A DNA stretch of 51,921 bases from Neobacillus niacini (GCF_000759675.1 NZ_BAWM01000005.1:1-51921); one strand, 5' to 3'; numbered from the stretch's first letter, positions 19,800 through 28,927 are shown. The notes: a model not told the origin generated them from the sequence alone. Translations and numbers: made by a program.

Positions 19800-20069
19800 T
19801 TAGAACTGTGATTCACCGATTCTTTCGTCTTTGATAATCGTATACATCTCAGCGGCTGCTTCTTTTCGAGTGGTATCTTGAATCTGGTCAACTCTTGCTG
19901 TAACCAGTCTTTGTCCAAGACGGATCGTAAGCTCGTCACCAACTTTTACCGTTGAACTTGCTTTTGCTTCTTTTCCGTTTATGAGAATTCTCCCTTGATC
20001 GGATACCTCTTTAGCCAGCGTCCTTCTTTTTATTAATCTTGATACCTTTAAATACTTATCTAATCTCAT
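19800..20069 (-). CDS. rqcP: S4-domain ribosome quality-control factor RqcP (YabO)
   Basis: 89-aa Hsp15-like S4 RNA-binding protein (RLDKYLKVSRLIKRRTLAKE at the N-terminus, GRILINGKEAKASSTVKVGD). RqcP works with RqcH on obstructed 50S subunits during C-terminal alanine tailing. The frame is open five codons further upstream from a TTG, but GGGGGA lies eight bases before the ATG at 20067-20069 and the family starts MRLDKYL. It follows yabN by 17 bases. Confidence 0.93.
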   Translation of the reverse strand: MRLDKYLKVSRLIKRRTLAKEVSDQGRILINGKEAKASSTVKVGDELTIRLGQRLVTARVDQIQDTTRKEAAAEMYTIIKDERIGESQF

Positions 20070-20086
20070 TAATATATCCCCCAATT

Positions 20087-21547
20087 CTAAAGTCCTTTTG
20101 ATTTTGCTTCATCCCAAAATTGATCAAGTTCCTCTAATGAATGCTCCTCAATAGACTTATTGCTTTCCTTAACTTTTTCTTCTATAAAACGAAACCTTCT
20201 AATAAACTTTTCATTGGTTTCAAATAATGCCTCTTCAGGATGGATATCTAAAAACCTAGCAACATTAACAAAAGCAAACAGGATATCTCCAAATTCCTTT
20301 TTTGCATGAAGAAGGCTCTCTTTCTTTATTTCATTCTCAAATTCCTCAAGCTCTTCTTTCACTTTCTCCAAAGCTGGTGTTATTTCCTGCCAATCAAAAC
20401 CAACTTTCGCTGCTTTCTTCTGAATTTTGTAAGCTCTTAATAAATTCGGGATGGATTTGGAAATACCATCAAGAAGGGAGGCCTCTGTTTCACCTTTTTC
20501 CTGTTTCTTTATTTCCTGCCAGTTACGAAGGACTTCTGTTGAGTCTTCCGCTTTTCTATTTCCAAATACATGCGGGTGCCTGCGAATCATTTTAGCTGAT
20601 AGTACCTCAATGACATCTTCAATCGCAAAATAGCCATCATCCTCACCAATTTGGGCATGAAGCATGACCTGCAGCAAAACATCACCAAGCTCTTCTATTA
20701 TATGGTCAATATCACCATTATCTATTGCCTCAATTACTTCATAGGTTTCTTCAATTAAGTATTTCTTTAAGGATTCATGTGTTTGTTCCTTATCCCATGG
20801 ACAGCCATTCGGACCTCTTAATACAGCAATAATCTCTCTTAACTTAGAGAAATTTTTCAGCAAAATTTGTTCATCTTTTACGGGAGGTACATAAACAGAT
20901 GTGAGATTATCAAGGGTTACCTTTCGATCCAGCTCATACAAAGGGACGCGCTCTATTCGTTCATTCTTACTCCCAGCTGCTGAAACAATGACAACCTCAT
21001 AATCATCAGGAAGCCTCTCCATAAGGGTTAGTTTAATATTAGAGGCTACAAACTGGTCATAGACTTGACTGATAAAAATATGCTGGTCGATTTGCAGCTG
21101 ATTGGACCGGAGTGAGGTTCCATCTAAAAGCTGGAAGCCATCTACAGGATCAATTTTTAAAGATTGAAAAATGGCATCGACAAAGCTTTGACCTCCGCCA
21201 ATGATGATGTCTATATCCTCTTTTGGACCATATTCTAACAGCAATTGAACAGTCCTTTCGGCAACCAGCGGATGACCAGGTACCGCGTAAATTACCTGCT
21301 CCACTTTTGCTTTTTGCAGTAAGTTCTGGACAATTTCTTGATATACCTCTTCAAACTGGTCATGCTTTTCATAAATGGAATCAAATGATGTAAAGCCCAG
21401 TCCTTCTTGAACTAGTTCATCAATAACGGGATGTTCCTTTGTTCTTAAGTAAACATGATTTGCCTTCATTAACTTTTTATAAACACCAAAGGGGAGCTGT
21501 TCAAAGTCTCCCGCTCCTAAACCGAGAACTTCAATTGTTTTATCCAT
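20087..21547 (-). CDS. yabN: Tetrapyrrole methylase/MazG nucleotide pyrophosphohydrolase fusion (YabN)
   Basis: 486 aa in two parts. Residues 1-220 resemble a SAM-dependent tetrapyrrole methylase fold (VLGLGAGDFEQLP, YAVPGHPLVAERT). Residues about 235-486 are MazG, with GCPWDKEQTHESLKKYLIEE, the metal-binding EETYE and EELGD motifs, and a second MazG-like repeat. MazG hydrolyses NTPs; a methylase activity has not been shown for this fusion as far as I know. AGGAG precedes the ATG; yabM ends six bases upstream. Confidence 0.93.
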   Translation of the reverse strand: MDKTIEVLGLGAGDFEQLPFGVYKKLMKANHVYLRTKEHPVIDELVQEGLGFTSFDSIYEKHDQFEEVYQEIVQNLLQKAKVEQVIYAVPGHPLVAERTVQLLLEYGPKEDIDIIIGGGQSFVDAIFQSLKIDPVDGFQLLDGTSLRSNQLQIDQHIFISQVYDQFVASNIKLTLMERLPDDYEVVIVSAAGSKNERIERVPLYELDRKVTLDNLTSVYVPPVKDEQILLKNFSKLREIIAVLRGPNGCPWDKEQTHESLKKYLIEETYEVIEAIDNGDIDHIIEELGDVLLQVMLHAQIGEDDGYFAIEDVIEVLSAKMIRRHPHVFGNRKAEDSTEVLRNWQEIKKQEKGETEASLLDGISKSIPNLLRAYKIQKKAAKVGFDWQEITPALEKVKEELEEFENEIKKESLLHAKKEFGDILFAFVNVARFLDIHPEEALFETNEKFIRRFRFIEEKVKESNKSIEEHSLEELDQFWDEAKSKGL

Positions 21548-21553
21548 ATATTT

Positions 21554-23176
21554 TTAACTCCTATTCTTTTTAGGTAATAAAAGGCTTAATTTGCTGCCGA
21601 AAGGAAATAATGATAGTTCCTTTTCTAAAAAGACTCCACCTCTAACAATAATAAATAAGAATAGGAAGCCTCCGGAAAAGGCTCCGCCTAGCGCCTGGAT
21701 AGCTGCCATTATCCTCTCGGTTCCAACCGGTATTGTTATCATATTTGTTAAGGCTAGATAGCCTTTTAATAGTAGCACCATCAATAAAGCTGCTGTCAAA
21801 AGTGTTCGTAGGAAGTGAAACGATAGCAGCGAAATGGACTTCATTTTTTTAAATTTTACATATAGAAGAAAGCAAACAAATACTAAAGTAATTAATGTAG
21901 CATAAGCTGCCCCCATTGTGCCAAATGTCGGGACGAATAAAGTATTTAGACCGTACTTTAAAGGAAATGTTGCAAGTACAGTAACTGCAGGAAAAAGTAA
22001 TGACCCTAGACCTTGCATAATGGCAATAATTGTTGTAATGACTGAACTGAGGAGAATGACAAAACTAAGCATTCCTAACACCGATGAACCTGAGCTATCT
22101 TCAAATAACATAATATTGGCTGGTTCAATAATTGCCCAAAGGCCTACAGATGCCCCGACACCAATGACGATACTGATCCTAATGGCCAACTGAATTTTAT
22201 CCTGTATGAAAGAAGTGTCCTTTTTTATCCTTGCACTCGTTATTAATGGAACAAGAGATAAGGACATCGATGCAGCCACAATGGTCCCTAACTGGATTAA
22301 TGGCTGCCCACGGTCAAATATTCCTTTAATACCTTTGGCCATTTCTGTCCCATATCCATTCGCTGTAAGTAAGGAATAAAGGTTCAAGGCATCAGCTAAT
22401 TGTATCAAAACCATCAGCATTCCACTAATACAGATCGTTAGACCTTGGTAGGTAAGCGTTTTTAAAATAGCGCCAACCTCTCGATAATAACCAACCAGTA
22501 TTCCTTTTCTTGGAGCAATTATTCTCCATTCTTTACGAATCCAAAGGAATGTAAACAAAATAATGGCTGATACCATACTTCCCGTAATCGACCCAAACAT
22601 TGCACCGCCACCAACCATATACAGTGAATAACCCAGCTTCGTGAGAGCATACGCCAAAAAGAGAATGGTGAAAGCTCTTATTAATTGTTCACCCACTTGT
22701 GATAGTGCAGTTGGCACCATGTCTCCCTTTCCCTGATAGTAACCTCTCAGAATGGAAGCAATCGGAAATAATAAAAAGACAATGGAGACAACCCTTAATA
22801 AAATGGCTAACTTTTCATCATTCATCCATAAAGCAATAGAATCGGCACCAAAATAAAGGATCAGAAAACAGATAAATCCAAATAACTGTAAAATGATAAA
22901 TGATACAAATAAAAGTCGTCTTATTTTCTCATGATTGCCTTTTTCCCTTTGTTCAGCTAATAACTTAGAAATGACGACAGGAAAACCTGTTGTTGCCAAG
23001 ACCATGGCAAGACCATAAAACGGGTATACCTGCTGATATATGTAAAAGCCAACATCACCAACAATGTTTTGAAACGGGATCCGATAAACAGCACTTAGGA
23101 TTTTTGTTATAAATGCTGCAATGGCCAAAATAAAAGCTCCTCTAAAAAGAGCTTTTGATTGATTTACGTGCTTCAT
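21554..23176 (-). CDS. yabM: MOP-superfamily polysaccharide/lipid flippase (YabM, SpoVB-like)
   Basis: 540-aa integral membrane protein with about 14 helices, of the PST/MurJ/SpoVB type. The conserved start RGAFILAIAAFITKILSAVYRIPFQ and a YYQGKGDMVPTALSQVGEQ segment (about 145-163) are typical of SpoVB homologues. Substrate unknown; a cell-wall lipid-linked precursor is likely from the family. Downstream yabN and rqcP follow closely. Repeat E lies immediately upstream. Confidence 0.88.
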   Translation of the reverse strand: MKHVNQSKALFRGAFILAIAAFITKILSAVYRIPFQNIVGDVGFYIYQQVYPFYGLAMVLATTGFPVVISKLLAEQREKGNHEKIRRLLFVSFIILQLFGFICFLILYFGADSIALWMNDEKLAILLRVVSIVFLLFPIASILRGYYQGKGDMVPTALSQVGEQLIRAFTILFLAYALTKLGYSLYMVGGGAMFGSITGSMVSAIILFTFLWIRKEWRIIAPRKGILVGYYREVGAILKTLTYQGLTICISGMLMVLIQLADALNLYSLLTANGYGTEMAKGIKGIFDRGQPLIQLGTIVAASMSLSLVPLITSARIKKDTSFIQDKIQLAIRISIVIGVGASVGLWAIIEPANIMLFEDSSGSSVLGMLSFVILLSSVITTIIAIMQGLGSLLFPAVTVLATFPLKYGLNTLFVPTFGTMGAAYATLITLVFVCFLLYVKFKKMKSISLLSFHFLRTLLTAALLMVLLLKGYLALTNMITIPVGTERIMAAIQALGGAFSGGFLFLFIIVRGGVFLEKELSLFPFGSKLSLLLPKKNRS

Positions 23177-23223
23177 TTCTTATCTCCTAACTAACCAAAC
23201 TCGACTGTATTATAGCATAATAT

Positions 23224-23320
23224 AAAGCTTCAGCGCCTTATCCAGGCGCTCCTCAGAAAAGCTAACGCTTTTCTTTCGTGCGATGTATCGCTTCCGAAGC
23301 TTACTCTTGTGGAGCTGGAT
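23224..23320 (+). repeat. Palindromic intergenic repeat, copy E (TAAC-loop module)
   Basis: Left part AGCTTCAGCGCC pairs with the following GGCGCT; then comes CTCCTC, a hairpin AGAAAAGC-TAAC-GCTTTTCT and TTCGTGCGA (module 23249-23283), then CGCTTCCGAAGCTTACTC and GTGGAGCTGGA. The outer ends recall the long-hairpin family, but the middle is the module shared with copies F, G and H. Confidence 0.75.
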
Positions 23321-23327
23321 TTCGAAA

Positions 23328-23365
23328 CAAATAAAAAAGACAGCAAAGGCTGCCTTTTTTATTTG
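23328..23365. terminator. spoVT terminator (symmetric)
   Basis: 17-base arms (23328-23344 and 23349-23365) pair with one mismatch; T-runs occur on both strands. Serves spoVT on the minus strand. Confidence 0.9.
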
Positions 23366-23382
23366 TGAGAATAATATTAGTA

Positions 23383-23919
23383 CTAGGACTCCATTTGTCT
23401 TGCTAAAAATCCAGCTGCAGTTTCAACAGCCTTTTTCTCTACTTCACCAAGTGTGCCTTCTTTTGCATAAATGATAACTGCTCCAATTGGGTCACCATTT
23501 GCAATAATTGGTCCAATTGTATAAGATGAGATGCTTTCGTCATTTCCATCTGCCAGTGCAATATCACCTTGCTGTGTAACAAGAACAGAATTACGGTCTT
23601 CCATGGTTTTTTCCACTAAATCGCTTATATTTTTATTTAAATAATCTTTTTTAGAACTACCTGCTAATGCAATATAACTATCTCTATCGCAAATTAATAC
23701 CGGGTTTCCGAGGCTGTCAAAAAGGGCTTCTGCATATTCTTTGGCAAAATCGCTTAACTCGCTGATTGGTGAATATTTCTTTAAAATAACTTCTCCATCT
23801 CGATCTACAAAGATCTCTAACGGATCCCCCTCACGGATACGCAGAGTTCTGCGTATTTCTTTGGGAATGACAACACGACCCAAATCATCGATTCGACGAA
23901 CTATTCCAGTTGCTTTCAT
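23383..23919 (-). CDS. spoVT: Stage V sporulation protein T (AbrB-family regulator)
   Basis: Forespore regulator that tunes sigma-G genes. Residues 1-50 are the swapped-hairpin AbrB domain (TGIVRRIDDLGRVVIPKEIR, then GDPLEIFVDRDGEVILKKY); residues 55-178 are a GAF-like domain. An ATG seven codons upstream exists but lacks a ribosome site; GTGAGG lies nine bases before the chosen ATG, giving 178 aa, identical to B. subtilis. The sigma-G promoter upstream fits forespore expression. Paralogous to abrB at 44192. Confidence 0.96.
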   Translation of the reverse strand: MKATGIVRRIDDLGRVVIPKEIRRTLRIREGDPLEIFVDRDGEVILKKYSPISELSDFAKEYAEALFDSLGNPVLICDRDSYIALAGSSKKDYLNKNISDLVEKTMEDRNSVLVTQQGDIALADGNDESISSYTIGPIIANGDPIGAVIIYAKEGTLGEVEKKAVETAAGFLARQMES

Positions 23920-24007
23920 CCAATGTTGCCTCACTTTCATCTGATGATTTTACTAACTTGGTAATGATATTCTTTCCTTTTGTAGGAATCATCACCAACT
24001 TTGAACT

Positions 24008-24037
24008 TAGTATCTTTCATCTGGAAAGTTCTATACA
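24008..24037 (-). promoter_or_regulatory. spoVT promoter (sigma-G)
   Basis: Minus-strand TGTATA (24032-24037), 17-bp spacer, GATACTA (24008-24014): one mismatch each to the sigma-G elements TGAATA and CATACTA. Confidence 0.72.
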
Positions 24038-24044
24038 CAATCAT

Positions 24045-24072
24045 AATATTTTTTCACAAAGTGAAAAATATT
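24045..24072. repeat. AT-rich inverted repeat between mfd and spoVT
   Basis: AATATTTTTTCAC (24045-24057) and GTGAAAAATATT (24061-24072) pair with one bulge around a 3-nt loop. Without a long T-run it is a weak terminator for mfd at best. Confidence 0.6.
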
Positions 24073-24103
24073 CCAATTCTCGCGTAATGTGAGACAACTG
24101 GTT

Positions 24104-27100
24104 TTAGACAGGGTTCTCCTGACCCTTTTTCGCGGCTTGAAGCCCTTTAATCATCTCAAACGCTACATTTAGCCAGTGGGCTGTCTGATGACCTTTTGTC
24201 TGAAGGGTCATTTTAAGCTTCTGTCCTTCCATTCCCAGTCCAATCATTCGTGGATATTTACTGCTGATAGCAAAAACCTTTTGCCCATCTATCGCGCTGC
24301 TCGCACGTTCATTTACTAAAATAGTTACTTCCTGTTTAGCTTGTTTAATGATTTCAACTCCCGCTAAAAGCGCATAAACCTTCATTTCTGCCACCTGGAA
24401 TAGAAAATCGACTTCTTCAGGATATTCACCAAAACGATCGAGCATTTCTGCTTGAAGTTCTTCAATATCCTCTAGCGTTTGCACACCTCTAAAACGCTTA
24501 TACATTTCAATCTTTTGATGGCCATCTTTAATGTAGGTATCAGGAATATAGGCATCTATTTCTAAATCAATTTCCACAGTGGCTTTTTCCTCTGCTTTCA
24601 AATCACCTTTTCTTTCCTCAATCGCTTCTTTCAGCATTTGAGAATACAGATCGAATCCTACTGAGTCGATAAATCCATGCTGCTGGGCTCCTAGTAAATT
24701 ACCTGCGCCCCTAATCGATAAGTCACGCATAGCAATTTTAAAACCGGAACCAAGTTCAGTAAATTCCTTTATAGCTTGTAAGCGCTTTTCAGCAACCTCA
24801 GTCAATACCTTATCCTTCCGATGCGTGAAATAAGCATAGGCAACACGATTTGACCTTCCTACACGCCCGCGAAGCTGATACAGCTGTGAAAGTCCCATTT
24901 TATCCGCATCATAGACAATCAATGTGTTAACATTCGGAATATCGACCCCGGTTTCAATGATGGTTGTGCTGACCAGAACATCAAACTCACCTGATAGAAA
25001 GCTGAGCATGACAGATTCCAATTCATTTTCTGACATTTGTCCATGTGCGAAAGTAACGCGAGCATCTGGAACAAGCATCGATATTTCTTCAGCCTTCCGT
25101 TCAATATCTTCTACTCTGTTATATAAAAAGTATACTTGTCCGTCACGTGCCAGTTCTCTCTCAATTGCCTCTCTGACAAGCGATCCGTTGTATTCCATTA
25201 CGTAGGTTTGAACAGGAAAACGGTTTTCAGGCGGTGTCTCGATAACAGATAAGTCGCGGACACCAAGCATGGACATATGCAGCGTTCTAGGTATAGGTGT
25301 TGCTGTCAATGTTAATACATCAATATTTGTTTTTAACCTTTTTATCTTCTCTTTATGGGTTACCCCAAATCTTTGCTCTTCATCGATGATTAATAAGCCT
25401 AACTCACGATAAACGATATCTTTGGATAGAATACGGTGCGTTCCAACTACCACATCAACTGTACCTGCTTTTAATCCTTTGATTGTTTCTGTTTGTTGTT
25501 TTTTCGACCGGAAGCGACTTAGCAGGCCAATATTGATCGGATAGTCTTGAAATCTTTCTCTCATCGTTTCAAAATGCTGCTGGGCTAAAATCGTTGTTGG
25601 TACAAGCAGCGCCACTTGTTTACCATCTGCAATCGCTTTGAATGCAGCTCGAATGGCGACCTCCGTTTTTCCATAGCCAACATCACCACAAAGCAAACGG
25701 TCCATGGGTCTAGGTCTTTCCATATCCTTTTTAATCTCATGGATAGAGCGGAGCTGGTCCTCTGTTTCCTGGTAGGCAAACGCAGTTTCAAACTCCCTTT
25801 GCATGTCCCCATCCGGAGAAAATCCATAACCTACAGCTGCTTCACGTTCTGCATAAAGCTTGATTAAATCATCCGCAATGTCTTGAACCGATGATTGAAC
25901 CTTCTTCTTTACCTTTTTCCAATCACTGCCGCCAAGTTTATAAATTTTGGGCTCTTTTCCTTCTGAAGCCACATACTTCTGAACAAGGTCAATTTGTTCA
26001 ACTGGAACATAAAGCTTATCTGTTCCATGATAGCGGAGGTGGAGATAATCCTTATGAACTCCGTTAATAACGAGCGTTTCAATTCCTAAGTATTTTCCTA
26101 TTCCGTGATTAACATGGACAACATAATCGCCAATTTTAAGTTCGGAATAACTCTTAATCCTTTCGGCATTTGAGAGCTTTTGTCTGTTGGCAGACTTTTT
26201 GACACGTTTAGTAAAAAGCTCCTCTTCCGTAATGACAGCTATCTTCTGAATGGAAAGCTCAAATCCAGTTTGCAGGTTCCCCTTCATAATCTGCACTTTT
26301 CCAGGTAAAAGCTGCTGATTGCTTCGTGAAATAGAAGCTTCTATTTCATAATCCTCTAAAACTCGTTCTAATTTTTTTACTCTGTCATCATCTGGTCCTA
26401 AAAAAAGAATCGAGTAATTTCCTTTTTTCCACCTGTCCACTTCAGCTTTAAGTAAGTGCATTTGTCCATGGAAATTTTGCATCTGTTTACAGGAAACATT
26501 GATAATATTTTGCGGACTTGTATTCACAACATGGCGAAGAAACAAACTCATATAAAGAATCGGAACCTCTTTTTTATGAAGCAAGCCATGTAAATCATGG
26601 GAAATATTCAAATCATGAATAATTTGACCTTCACCAAGCAGGGCGGTATACCATTCAGCCTCTTCTTTAATTAATGAGTCATTCATTTCTTGGACCCGGC
26701 TAATTTCATCAATAAATACCATTCCATTATGAGGAAGATAGTCTAGTAAACTAGTACCGCCTTCATATGCTAGTGAAAGATATTTAAATACTTGATCTGG
26801 TTTATGACTATTTTTTAATTGTTCGAGCTCATAACTAATATTTTGCGAGAGCTGAATCTTTGCTTTATCGTCCTTTAATTTTCGCAGACTTTTAGCCAAG
26901 CCATCCTCTAGCTTACCAATTAAGCGGCTATAATTCTCTGCTTCAAAAAGAACCTCAGTAGCAGGCCCAATTAAAACTTCACCTGTTTTTTCGATGGAAC
27001 GCTGGTCTTCTAAGGAAAAATAGCGGATTGAATCGATCTCAGTATCAAATAATTCAATTCGTATAGGATTGCTCACCGTAAGTGGATAAATATCTATAAT

Positions 27101-27637
27101 CCCGCCCCTTATACTAAACTCTCCAGGGGTGGAAACCATTTCTACCCGAATATATCCCATCTTAACAAATGTTGTTAGTACCTCTGTTACATCGAGATCA
27201 TCGCCTATTTTGAATGTCAACTGGTACTTCTTCCAGACGTTTTTTGGCGGAATGACTTTTCTTAGCCCAGCAATAGGAACAATAATGACACCTTTATTTC
27301 TCTTACTTAAATGGTTTAAGGCTTCAATCCTTTGTGCCTTTAACTCAGGACTGGCAATACTCATCTCAGCCGCTATTAGTTCATTTGCTGGGAAAAGAAA
27401 AACTTCATCCTCACTTAATAGATTTACAATATCGTCATAGAGTTTTTGTGCTTGCAAGAGATTATGGGTAATAAAGAGAATCGGTCTGTTCATCTGCTCA
27501 TAAATTGCAGCAGTTAGGACTGTTCTTGATGAACCCGATAATCCAGCAATAAGCTGTTCCTTCAAGCCTTCTTGGACTCCAGAAATGATAGAGTGAATAT
27601 CTTCCTGATCTAGGAATAGTGATTTTAAACCTTTCAA
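24104..27637 (-). CDS. mfd: Transcription-repair coupling factor
   Basis: 1177-aa ATP-driven DNA translocase that removes RNA polymerase stalled at lesions and recruits UvrA; same length as B. subtilis Mfd. Order: UvrB-homology module (about 1-350), RNAP-interacting CarD-like domain starting KIGDYVVHVNHGIGKYLG (about 500), superfamily 2 translocase with GDVGYGKTEVA (Walker A, about 650), DEEQ box IIDEEQRFG, GRVGR and ELGSGFKIAMRDLSIRGAGN TRG-type region, and the C-terminal autoinhibitory domain. Initiates at TTG nine bases after GGAGG. Confidence 0.98.
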   Translation of the reverse strand: MKGLKSLFLDQEDIHSIISGVQEGLKEQLIAGLSGSSRTVLTAAIYEQMNRPILFITHNLLQAQKLYDDIVNLLSEDEVFLFPANELIAAEMSIASPELKAQRIEALNHLSKRNKGVIIVPIAGLRKVIPPKNVWKKYQLTFKIGDDLDVTEVLTTFVKMGYIRVEMVSTPGEFSIRGGIIDIYPLTVSNPIRIELFDTEIDSIRYFSLEDQRSIEKTGEVLIGPATEVLFEAENYSRLIGKLEDGLAKSLRKLKDDKAKIQLSQNISYELEQLKNSHKPDQVFKYLSLAYEGGTSLLDYLPHNGMVFIDEISRVQEMNDSLIKEEAEWYTALLGEGQIIHDLNISHDLHGLLHKKEVPILYMSLFLRHVVNTSPQNIINVSCKQMQNFHGQMHLLKAEVDRWKKGNYSILFLGPDDDRVKKLERVLEDYEIEASISRSNQQLLPGKVQIMKGNLQTGFELSIQKIAVITEEELFTKRVKKSANRQKLSNAERIKSYSELKIGDYVVHVNHGIGKYLGIETLVINGVHKDYLHLRYHGTDKLYVPVEQIDLVQKYVASEGKEPKIYKLGGSDWKKVKKKVQSSVQDIADDLIKLYAEREAAVGYGFSPDGDMQREFETAFAYQETEDQLRSIHEIKKDMERPRPMDRLLCGDVGYGKTEVAIRAAFKAIADGKQVALLVPTTILAQQHFETMRERFQDYPINIGLLSRFRSKKQQTETIKGLKAGTVDVVVGTHRILSKDIVYRELGLLIIDEEQRFGVTHKEKIKRLKTNIDVLTLTATPIPRTLHMSMLGVRDLSVIETPPENRFPVQTYVMEYNGSLVREAIERELARDGQVYFLYNRVEDIERKAEEISMLVPDARVTFAHGQMSENELESVMLSFLSGEFDVLVSTTIIETGVDIPNVNTLIVYDADKMGLSQLYQLRGRVGRSNRVAYAYFTHRKDKVLTEVAEKRLQAIKEFTELGSGFKIAMRDLSIRGAGNLLGAQQHGFIDSVGFDLYSQMLKEAIEERKGDLKAEEKATVEIDLEIDAYIPDTYIKDGHQKIEMYKRFRGVQTLEDIEELQAEMLDRFGEYPEEVDFLFQVAEMKVYALLAGVEIIKQAKQEVTILVNERASSAIDGQKVFAISSKYPRMIGLGMEGQKLKMTLQTKGHQTAHWLNVAFEMIKGLQAAKKGQENPV

Positions 27638-27711
27638 AAGCTCGTTCCTCCTCTCTTTGAATCTTTTTTCGTATTTTAACTATTTTAACTTTAATGGTAG
27701 TGTTTAAAAAA

Positions 27712-27745
27712 ATAGAAAAATGCTTTGGAGTGCTTTCCAAAGCTG
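27712..27745 (-). terminator. fin terminator
   Basis: Perfect 8-bp stem GCTTTGGA/TCCAAAGC (27736-27743 with 27722-27729), followed by ATTTTTC on the minus strand, just after fin. Confidence 0.85.
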
Positions 27746-27746
27746 T

Positions 27747-27977
27747 TTAATGAATGAGGAAATCATATTGGTGATAATCTGGATTTCTTTCTAATGCCTC
27801 CTGACAATCCTCACAAATGGCAGTAATGTGTATATTACCAGACATATCATACGCGACCATCTCTTGTCTTTCCTGCTCCGTTAATTTATGAAGACCGAGT
27901 GCTTCGCTGTGTATCGATGACTGTTCAATGGAACCTAGGTTTGTGCCACAATGACGGCAATGGTAATGAATGGCCAC
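27747..27977 (-). CDS. fin: Anti-sigma-F factor Fin (YabK)
   Basis: 76-aa zinc protein that shuts off sigma-F to permit the switch to sigma-G. Two CxxC knuckles are seen: CRHC (7-10) and CEDC (about 56-59); the HYHCRHCGTNLGSIE start is highly conserved. Starts at GTG eight bases after GGAGG. The promoter reads as sigma-F/sigma-G, consistent with negative feedback. Located between pth and mfd as in B. subtilis. Confidence 0.94.
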   Translation of the reverse strand: MAIHYHCRHCGTNLGSIEQSSIHSEALGLHKLTEQERQEMVAYDMSGNIHITAICEDCQEALERNPDYHQYDFLIH

Positions 27978-28008
27978 TCAGGTACCCTCCCTATTCTACT
28001 ATTGATAA

Positions 28009-28039
28009 TAGTATTTACGGTGAAGAGGGAAGTTATTCA
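28009..28039 (-). promoter_or_regulatory. fin promoter (sigma-F/sigma-G)
   Basis: Minus-strand TGAATA (28034-28039), then AATACTA (28009-28015) after 18 bp: sigma-G-like with one mismatch. With a 15-bp spacer, GTAAATACTA fits the sigma-F -10 pattern GGnnAnAnTw with one mismatch, so both forespore sigmas may use it. Confidence 0.7.
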
Positions 28040-28043
28040 TTTG

Positions 28044-28088
28044 TTTTCTTTCATAAAAAAGAGAATTGGTTTATTTTATGAAAGAAAA
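28044..28088. repeat. Perfect 15-bp AT-rich inverted repeat between pth and fin
   Basis: TTTTCTTTCATAAAA (28044-28058) and its exact complement (28074-28088) enclose a 15-nt loop. It sits five bases upstream of the fin -35 and 18 bases past the pth stop. Could act as a weak pth terminator or a binding site. Confidence 0.8.
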
Positions 28089-28105
28089 GGTTATCTCATG
28101 AACAA

Positions 28106-28666
28106 TTATTGATTAAATTCATTCATTACCTGTAAAAATGGTTTTTCCAACCAGGTTTTACACGCTTCCGCACTCTTTTGTACAGCTTCTTTTGTTAATC
28201 CAAATTCATTTTCATGAAAACGTCCTAGCACATAATCTGGAACCTTCATACCGTTTTTTGGCCGGTCAATCCCAATCCGTATTCTGTTAAATTCTTGGGT
28301 TCCGAGATGGGCAACCGTAGACTTTATCCCATTATGACCACCAGCACTTCCTTTTTGACGAAGCCTGATTTTTCCGACCGGCAAATCAAGATCATCATAG
28401 ATTACTACAAAATCTTCGATCTCAATCTGATAATAGTCCATTATTGCTCTAATTGATTCTCCGGAGAGGTTCATATAAGTTAGTGGTTTTAATAAAACTA
28501 CTTTTTCACCTTTATGAAAACCGATTCCAAATAGTCCTTTGAATTTTGATTGATTTAAAGGAATGGCTAATTGCTCTGCAAGCTCATCAATTACTTCAAA
28601 TCCAATATTATGCCTCGTTTTGTCATATTGCTTCCCAGGGTTTCCTAAACCAACTATTAATTTCAT
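28106..28666 (-). CDS. pth: Peptidyl-tRNA hydrolase
   Basis: Recycles peptidyl-tRNA released by stalled ribosomes (B. subtilis spoVC). N-terminal [21 protein letters not shown] includes the catalytic histidine; [14 protein letters not shown] and GGHNGIKS follow. 186 aa (B. subtilis 188). The frame is open 22 codons further upstream, including an ATG after GGGAGAG; AGAGG at good spacing and the family N-terminus favour the ATG at 28664-28666. Confidence 0.96.
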   Translation of the reverse strand: MKLIVGLGNPGKQYDKTRHNIGFEVIDELAEQLAIPLNQSKFKGLFGIGFHKGEKVVLLKPLTYMNLSGESIRAIMDYYQIEIEDFVVIYDDLDLPVGKIRLRQKGSAGGHNGIKSTVAHLGTQEFNRIRIGIDRPKNGMKVPDYVLGRFHENEFGLTKEAVQKSAEACKTWLEKPFLQVMNEFNQ

Positions 28667-28740
28667 TCTTATCCTCTCTTTCGGTCCAGTCCACCTGTTC
28701 ATTAATTTTCGGAGCATCATAATCTCTCCCACTTAATAAT

Positions 28741-28794
28741 ACGTCTTTTTTGTGACAAATGCGACAAAAGACGTAACCCTGTCGAGGTTACGTC
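28741..28794 (-). promoter_or_regulatory. Two overlapping hairpins between ctc and pth
   Basis: On the minus strand the first hairpin is GACGTAACC/GGTTACGTC (28786-28794 with 28770-28778), followed by TTTTG: a terminator-like structure. Its 3' arm ACGTC is also the 5' arm of a second hairpin, ACGTCTTTT/AAAAGACGT (28766-28774 with 28741-28749). The two are mutually exclusive, as in an attenuator. Function is inferred. Confidence 0.65.
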
Positions 28795-28804
28795 CACATC
28801 ATTA

Positions 28805-28927
28805 TGTCTAGCTCCAGTGCCTAGGGGCTCTAAGGTCTAAGCCAATCACCTCGGAAGGCAAAAATCGCTCCTTCTGTCAGCGCTGGTCTTTATGCCTGTC
28901 GCCCCAACCGAAGGCGCTTCCGCTTTT
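28805..28927 (+). repeat. Long-hairpin intergenic repeat, copy B
   Basis: Ends GTCTAGCTCCAGTGCC and GGCGCTTCCGCTTTT. Pairs: GTGCC/GGCGC (one G-U), GGGGC/GCCCC, CTAAG/CTTTAT-type. It abuts the ctc stop codon and is the most diverged core copy. Confidence 0.85.
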
